DNA from: Rhodocyclaceae bacterium
GTDB taxonomy: Bacteria; Pseudomonadota; Gammaproteobacteria; Burkholderiales; Rhodocyclaceae
Direction: 5' to 3'
DNA: 64,000 bases
NCBI GenBank assembly: GCA_016791115.1
Contig: JAEUNL010000054.1
Location: 1-64,000, forward strand
Shown: piece by piece, positions 59,599 to 64,000 of the stretch
Layout of the letters: each line of letters opens with the position of its first letter
Position numbering within the stretch: the stretch's first letter is position 1
Program-made: the position numbers and the translations under genes
Notes under the pieces: model-generated
Database searches by the model: none
The model's input: the letters and a program-made list of their open reading frames with translations, nothing else
What the model was told of the DNA's origin: nothing

Positions 59599-60596
59599 TC
59601 TGCAAGCCCGCGCCGGCCGGCGAGCTGGAGCGTTCCGAGCAGGCCGAGGCGGGGTTCCATGACCACATTCACAGGATAGTTGCCTGCAAGCCTGTTGTGC
59701 ACCCCCTTGTCATGGAATGCCGCCATGAATCCGCCGGCCTGCATCGCCGGCAGGATCTTCGCCGCGATGCCGCCGGCGATGAAAACGCCGCCGCGCGCGT
59801 CGAACAGCAGGGCCAGGTCGCCGGCAAAGGCGCCATAGGCGGTGCAGAACATCGCCAGCACGCGCCCGCAGGTCGAGTCCGGCTCCGCCAGCCCGAGCGC
59901 CGCGATGGCCGCGGCCGGGTCGGGTGCGTCGAGCGGGTTGGGCGTGGCGGGCGGCGCGCCCTCGCGGCACAGGAAGCGGTAAATCTCGGCGATGCCCTTG
60001 CCGCACAGCACGCGTTCCGCCGTGACGCGGGGTTCGCGGGCGGCAAGCCAGCCGCGCAGCCGCGCCTGCCATTCGTCGACCGGCGCAAAGCCCATGTGGC
60101 CGCCTTCGCCCGCCAGAATGCGCCAGTGGTTCGCGGCGCGGCACAGTGCGGCCACGCCAAGCCCGGTGCCGGCACCAAGCACGACGCGCGAGGCGCCGGG
60201 GTCGACCGAGCCGGGCTGGAGCGGCACCAGTTCAAGCGCATCGGTATCGAGCACGCCGGCGGCGGCGGCGGCAAAATCGTTGACGAGCTGCACTTCGGCA
60301 CGCGGGAAGCGGCGCTGCAGGTCGTGCGCGTCGATAATCCAGGGCAGGTAGGTTACTTGCACCTTGTGCCCGCGCACCGGCCCGGCGACGCCGATGCAGG
60401 TCGCCGCCACGACATCGGTGTGCCCGGCATCGCGTGCTTCGGCGAAGAAGCGATCGAGCGCCAGCCCGAAGCGCTCGAATTCGCGGCTGGCATAGCTGCG
60501 CTCGAACACCGGGCGTATGCGCCCCGCGTCGTCGAGTGCCGCAAGGGCAAGCAGGGTCTTGGTTCCACCGATGTCGCCGCCGAGCAGCAGGCCCAT
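59592..60596 (-). CDS. glk: Glucokinase
   Basis: A 334-residue ATP-dependent sugar kinase of the Glk family. Phosphate motif GGDIGGTKTLLAL (6-18), VNDFAAAAAG near 104 with the catalytic aspartate, and LGAGTGLGVA near 139 followed by EGGHMGFAP near 163. A late GGVFIAGGIAAKILP near 272 binds adenosine. It phosphorylates glucose freed by the GH57 enzymes. It lies divergent from the phosphodiesterase gene. Confidence 0.95.
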   Translation of the reverse strand: MGLLLGGDIGGTKTLLALAALDDAGRIRPVFERSYASREFERFGLALDRFFAEARDAGHTDVVAATCIGVAGPVRGHKVQVTYLPWIIDAHDLQRRFPRAEVQLVNDFAAAAAGVLDTDALELVPLQPGSVDPGASRVVLGAGTGLGVAALCRAANHWRILAGEGGHMGFAPVDEWQARLRGWLAAREPRVTAERVLCGKGIAEIYRFLCREGAPPATPNPLDAPDPAAAIAALGLAEPDSTCGRVLAMFCTAYGAFAGDLALLFDARGGVFIAGGIAAKILPAMQAGGFMAAFHDKGVHNRLAGNYPVNVVMEPRLGLLGTLQLAGRRGLAEA

Positions 60597-60664
60597 GTCA
60601 CGTCACGGAGGGTTGCAGTTGGGCGGATAATGCCCAAAGCCGCCGCACAACGCCAGCCAGGCCG

Positions 60665-61870
60665 ATGACAACCGCAATTGCCCCCGACACCGCCGAAATG
60701 CTGCCCGACTACGATGGGGGCAGCATCCTGAACCTGATCGCCTCGATCGGCCGCACCTGCGGCGGCCGGTTTCCCGACTACGCACCCTTATCTCTGGTGC
60801 CGGAGCATTCGTTCGCGCGTGCGCGGCGCCTGCTGCTGATTGTCATCGACGGCCTTGGCGACGCACTGCTGCGCGAGGCCGGGCAGGGCACGCGGCTGGC
60901 TGCGCATCGCGTCGGCGGCCTCACCTCGGTGTTTCCCTCCACCACCGCGGCGGCGGTGACCACGCTGATGAGCGGCCTGGCACCGGCCGCGCACGGCCTC
61001 ACGGGCTGGCACATGCTGTTCGAGGAGGCGGGCGGCGTACTCGCGGTGCTGCCGCTGCGCCGCCGCGGGCCGCCGGTTGCGGATCGGCCCGTGCCCGACG
61101 TGCCCCCGCCCGGGCGCCTGTTCACCCATGCCGGCCTGTTCGCCGGGCTGGGGCGCGCGTCGCGCGTGCTCTCGCCGGCGGACATCGCCTTCTCGCCCTT
61201 CAACCTGTTCCACACGCGCGGCGCTTCCACGCAGGGCTACGCCGATCGCGAAGACATGTTCGCGCAACTCGCCGATGTGGCGGCGGACGTTGCGCGATCA
61301 AACGCGCCGGCCTTCACCTACGGCTACTACGACGGGCTCGACGCGCTGTCGCATCGCTACGGCGCCTATGGCGACATGGCCCGCGCCGAGCTGCTGGCGC
61401 TCGATGCCGCCTTCGGCCGCCTGCTCGACGCGCTCTCCGGCAGCGACACCACGGTGATCCTCACCGCCGACCACGGCTTCATCGACTCGCCCCCCGAACA
61501 CTGGCTCGACCTGGCCGATTTTCCCGAACTCGGCGCGTTGCTCGAACAGCCGCTGTGCGGCGAGCCGCGCGTGGCGTATTGCTACGTCAGGCCGGGGCAG
61601 GGCGAGGCCTTCGAAGCCGCGGTCGCGCGCCAGATCGGACACGCGGCGCGCTGCGTGCGCAGCGCGGCGCTGATCGACGCCGGCTGGTTCGGCCCGGCGC
61701 CGATCCACCCGCGCCTGAAGACGCGCATCGGCACCCACACGCTGCTGCTGCGCGACGACTGGACGCTGCGCGACTGGCTGCCCGGCGAACGCCGCTACCG
61801 CCAGTACGGCGTACACGGGGGCATCTCAAAACGCGAGATGCAGGTGCCGCTGATCGTCGCGCGCGTCTAG
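60665..61870 (+). CDS. Alkaline phosphatase superfamily phosphodiesterase/nucleotide pyrophosphatase-like protein
   Basis: A 401-residue protein. Metal and catalytic motifs are VIDGLGDALL (D62), FPSTTAAAVTTLMSGLAP with nucleophile Thr near 93, YYDGLDALSHRYG near 218 and LTADHGFIDSP near 272. No signal peptide, so a cytoplasmic place is suggested. The substrate could be a nucleotide or phosphonate ester. The ATG at 60665 starts the conserved part, 68 bases from the glk start. Confidence 0.85.
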   Translation: MTTAIAPDTAEMLPDYDGGSILNLIASIGRTCGGRFPDYAPLSLVPEHSFARARRLLLIVIDGLGDALLREAGQGTRLAAHRVGGLTSVFPSTTAAAVTTLMSGLAPAAHGLTGWHMLFEEAGGVLAVLPLRRRGPPVADRPVPDVPPPGRLFTHAGLFAGLGRASRVLSPADIAFSPFNLFHTRGASTQGYADREDMFAQLADVAADVARSNAPAFTYGYYDGLDALSHRYGAYGDMARAELLALDAAFGRLLDALSGSDTTVILTADHGFIDSPPEHWLDLADFPELGALLEQPLCGEPRVAYCYVRPGQGEAFEAAVARQIGHAARCVRSAALIDAGWFGPAPIHPRLKTRIGTHTLLLRDDWTLRDWLPGERRYRQYGVHGGISKREMQVPLIVARV

Positions 61871-61884
61871 GCAGGCCGGGAAGG

Positions 61885-61914
61885 CGCATGGATAGGACAT
61901 CTCGGGCCGGCATG
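61885..61914 (+). repeat. Dispersed intergenic repeat, copy D
   Basis: A 30-bp unit starting CGCATGGATAGGACATC and ending CCGGCATG, of the same length as copies B and C. A reverse-complementary GCCATGCGCC lies near 61970, hinting at inverted ends around an ~95-bp element. Confidence 0.45.
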
Positions 61915-62071
61915 CGGTGGCGGGCGCACCCTTGTTGCCTCGTGGCGCGGCATGGCTGGGGAGTCAATAGCCATGCGCCGTTCGGGCCTGTCATGTGTCG
62001 GTGGATGCGCAAATCGACGGGGCTCGAGTTTTTCGTTCAGGGCGATTGCGGAGAACTTTTTATGTCTTGCG

Positions 62072-62157
62072 AATCAATCCGCGCCAAAGATTCGGGGTGC
62101 GTCCCCTATTACGTTAATCAATCCGCGCCAAAGATTCGGGGTGCGTCCCCTATTACG
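62072..62157 (+). repeat. 44-bp tandem repeat with REP-like hairpin, upstream of arsD
   Basis: Unit 62072-62115 is repeated at 62116-62157 with 42 identical bases. The last part, GCGTCCCCTATTACGAG, is repeated a third time to about 62175. Each unit contains GGGG-TGCGT-CCCC, a REP-like palindrome. It probably marks a recombination or insertion boundary. Confidence 0.8.
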
Positions 62158-62207
62158 AGCGTCCCCTATTACGAGCTATTACGTGCAGACCGCATAAGGA
62201 GAGAAGC

Positions 62208-62573
62208 ATGAAGAAACTCGAAGTGTTTGACCCCGCCATGTGCTGTTCCACGGGCGTCTGCGGCGTTGATGTTGACCCGGTGTTGGCCCAGTTCGCCGCC
62301 GATCTGAAATGGGTCGAAGAGCACAGCATCACCGTTGAGCGCCACAATCTCGGCCAGGAGCCGCAGGCGTTTACCGCTAATCCGGCCGTGGTCAAGGAAA
62401 TGGAAGCTGGTATGGACCGCCTGCCTATCCTTGCCGTTGACGGCCACATCGTCTCCACCGGCATGTATCCGTCGCGTGCCCAATTGGCCCAGAAGCTGGG
62501 TATCGCGCTCACGACCGCTGAGAAGCCGCACATCAAGGCCGGTAGCTGCGGCTGCAAGCCCGGCACCTGCTGA
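62208..62573 (+). CDS. arsD: Arsenical metallochaperone ArsD
   Basis: A 121-residue ArsD. The metalloid-binding cysteines C12-C13 and C18 (AMCCSTGVCG) are present. The C-terminal cysteines C114, C116 and C121 form a second pair-like site. It hands arsenite to ArsA and weakly represses ars operons. A strong AAGGAGAG precedes the ATG. arsA follows 10 bases later. Codon use is a little less GC-rich than in the genes upstream, in line with transfer. Confidence 0.95.
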   Translation: MKKLEVFDPAMCCSTGVCGVDVDPVLAQFAADLKWVEEHSITVERHNLGQEPQAFTANPAVVKEMEAGMDRLPILAVDGHIVSTGMYPSRAQLAQKLGIALTTAEKPHIKAGSCGCKPGTC

Positions 62574-62583
62574 GGGATACAAA

Positions 62584-64000
62584 ATGGCTCTACCCGACAC
62601 CCAGACCCGCTATCTGTTCTTTACCGGCAAAGGTGGGGTTGGTAAGACATCTCTCTCCTGCGCGACAGGCTTGGCGATGGCAGATGCCGGGAAGAAGGTG
62701 CTCATAGTCAGCACCGACCCAGCTTCTAACCTGGACGAGGTGTTGGGTGTGGGCTTAAGCCAGATCCCGACAGCTATTCCCGGCGCTTCTGGGCTGTTTG
62801 CATTAAATATTGACCCCGAGGCGGCGGCCCACGCTTATCGGGAGCGCATGGTGGCACCGTACCGTGGCATCCTGCCGCCGGCAGCCATCCAGAGCATGGA
62901 GGAGCAATTCTCTGGGGCTTGCACGGTGGAGATTGCAGCTTTCGACGAATTCTCCAAGCTGCTGGGCGACCCCAGGGCAACCGCCGACTTCGACCACGTC
63001 ATCTTCGATACAGCGCCGACCGGTCACACGCTGCGTCTGCTGACCCTGCCTTCGGCTTGGAGCGAATTCATTTCCTCTTCGACGGGAGGTGCCTCCTGTC
63101 TCGGCCCGCTAGCTGGACTGGAGAAGCAGAAGGCTCTCTACGCCGCTACGGTCGAACGCCTCTCCAACGCCGAAGAAACGACCGTCATCCTGGTCAGCCG
63201 GCCGGAAGCGGCGTCGCTACGGGAGGCCAATCGGACTCGTGGCGAATTGGCCGAATTGGGCATCATTAACCTGATGCTCGCCATCAATGGCCGCTTCACC
63301 ACTTACCGGCAGGACGACGCCATCGCCGAAGCAATGTCTCAGAGGGCCACCAAGGCACTGGTGGACATGCCTGAGGCGCTTGCAGAACTGCCCGGCACGA
63401 CGATTCCTTTCCTCCCAAGGGGGACCGTCGGCCTGGAGGCATTGCGCCTCATGGCACATCCTGAGAGCGCTAATGTGCTAGCTGAACCAGTTGCGACAGA
63501 AACTGCCTTGCCGCCCGGCTTGGGTGGATTGGTCGAAGACATCGCCAGCACGGGCCACGGCGTCATCATGACCATGGGCAAGGGCGGCGTGGGCAAGACC
63601 ACGGTGGCGGCGGCGATTGCTGTAGCGCTCGCTAAGCGGGGCCATAAGGTCATTCTCTCGACGACAGACCCGGCGTCCCACGTGGCGAATACGATTGAGG
63701 GCAATATCGCTGGTCTGACGGTCACCCGTATTGACCCAGCCCGAGAGGTCGCCCAGTACACCGAAGATGTCTTGGAGAAAGCCGGCAAGCAGTTGGATGC
63801 CGGTGGCCGTGCGATGCTGGAAGAAGACCTGCGTTCGCCCTGCACCGAAGAAATCGCGGTGTTCCGGGCCTTCGCTCGGACCGTCGATGAAGGTAAGGAT
63901 GGCTTCGTGGTTCTGGATACGGCACCGACTGGTCATACGATCCTACTGCTCGATGCAGCGGAGGCTTACCACCGCGAAGTCATGCGCACGCAGGGCGACA
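62584..64000 (+). CDS. arsA: Arsenite-transporting ATPase ArsA (partial, runs off the window)
   Basis: 472 codons are visible and the frame is open at the edge. A full ArsA has about 585 residues. Two P-loops are present, GKGGVGKTS at 15-23 and GKGGVGKTT at 332-340, as in the duplicated ArsA fold. Signature DTAPTGHT occurs near 142 and again in the second half. The arsenite-binding cysteines C113, C172 and C420 align with C113, C172 and C422 of E. coli ArsA. It powers the ArsB pump. ArsB/ArsC or Acr3 should follow outside the window. Confidence 0.96.
   Translation, partial: MALPDTQTRYLFFTGKGGVGKTSLSCATGLAMADAGKKVLIVSTDPASNLDEVLGVGLSQIPTAIPGASGLFALNIDPEAAAHAYRERMVAPYRGILPPAAIQSMEEQFSGACTVEIAAFDEFSKLLGDPRATADFDHVIFDTAPTGHTLRLLTLPSAWSEFISSSTGGASCLGPLAGLEKQKALYAATVERLSNAEETTVILVSRPEAASLREANRTRGELAELGIINLMLAINGRFTTYRQDDAIAEAMSQRATKALVDMPEALAELPGTTIPFLPRGTVGLEALRLMAHPESANVLAEPVATETALPPGLGGLVEDIASTGHGVIMTMGKGGVGKTTVAAAIAVALAKRGHKVILSTTDPASHVANTIEGNIAGLTVTRIDPAREVAQYTEDVLEKAGKQLDAGGRAMLEEDLRSPCTEEIAVFRAFARTVDEGKDGFVVLDTAPTGHTILLLDAAEAYHREVMRTQGD

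Larger units (their letters stand above)
61871..62207. other. Gap between the chromosomal backbone and the ars genes
   Basis: Some 337 bases with no supported gene and no arsR. It holds copy D of the dispersed repeat (61885-61914), a later GCCATGCGCC that could pair with GGCGCATGG at its start, and a 44-bp tandem duplication (62072-62157) just before arsD. Base composition drops here. Confidence 0.55.

Noticed and set aside
62072-62175. A CRISPR array before arsD
   Set aside because: The copies are directly adjacent with no spacers and only two and a half units. It is a tandem duplication.

Overview
The window looks like the chromosome of a GC-rich betaproteobacterium, probably from the Azoarcus/Thauera/Rhodocyclales side. 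This is inferred from gene order and protein families. The supporting signs are the rpoE-rseA-rseB-rseC-mucD-lepA-lepB-rnc-era-recO-pdxJ-acpS chain, the maf/yceD/rpmF/plsX/fab cluster, a class I PHA synthase, a single-chain indolepyruvate ferredoxin oxidoreductase and a glycogen operon with GH57 enzymes. No rRNA, CRISPR array, prophage or transposase was seen.

Layout. 1-9.5 kb holds a gene tail, tRNA-Asn, an AsmA-like membrane protein, an aspartate/aromatic aminotransferase, uvrB with a coupled low-molecular-weight phosphatase, and rne on the minus strand. 9.9-12.8 kb is a translationally coupled run: rluC, a phosphoglycolate-phosphatase-like gene, a small Rieske protein and an S49 peptidase. 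12.8-14.1 kb holds a tetrapyrrole-methylase-family gene and a yceF-type maf on the minus strand. 14.2-20.8 kb is the ribosome/lipid cluster yceD-rpmF-plsX-fabH-fabD-fabG-acpP-fabF. nadB is convergent to it. 22.6-37.7 kb is a nearly unbroken plus-strand housekeeping run: sigma-E and its regulators, mucD, a glutaredoxin-like gene, lepA, lepB, rnc, era, recO, pdxJ, acpS, nagZ, a family 5 uracil-DNA glycosylase, uvrC and pgsA. tRNA-Gly and tRNA-Cys follow.

38-46.5 kb is more accessory: a PHA synthase, the IorAB fusion on the minus strand, and a TonB-dependent receptor carrying the CxxxM/HxM methionine-cysteine-histidine signature of OprC-type copper receptors. 46.7-61.9 kb is a polyglucan module. 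The minus-strand operon reads glgC, a GH57 amylase, a GH57 glucanotransferase, a class I fructose-bisphosphate aldolase, glgP and glgA. glgB is divergent, and glucokinase with a DUF2934 protein sits beside it. Together these genes cover synthesis (glgC, glgA, glgB), phosphorolysis and remodelling (glgP, two GH57), re-phosphorylation of free glucose (glk) and a glycolytic/gluconeogenic step (aldolase). The last 2 kb holds arsD and the start of arsA. They are preceded by a 44-bp tandem repeat and look like the edge of an acquired arsenic-resistance block.

Points worth a second look: a degenerate ~30-bp (possibly ~110-bp) repeat found in at least four intergenic gaps; an intrinsic terminator ending 14 nt before lepA, which has no Shine-Dalgarno; a near-consensus promoter that would make the yceD-rpmF-fab mRNA almost leaderless; a terminator-like hairpin between tRNA-Gly and tRNA-Cys; the GH57 pair plus aldolase inside a classical glg operon; and the copper-receptor motifs.
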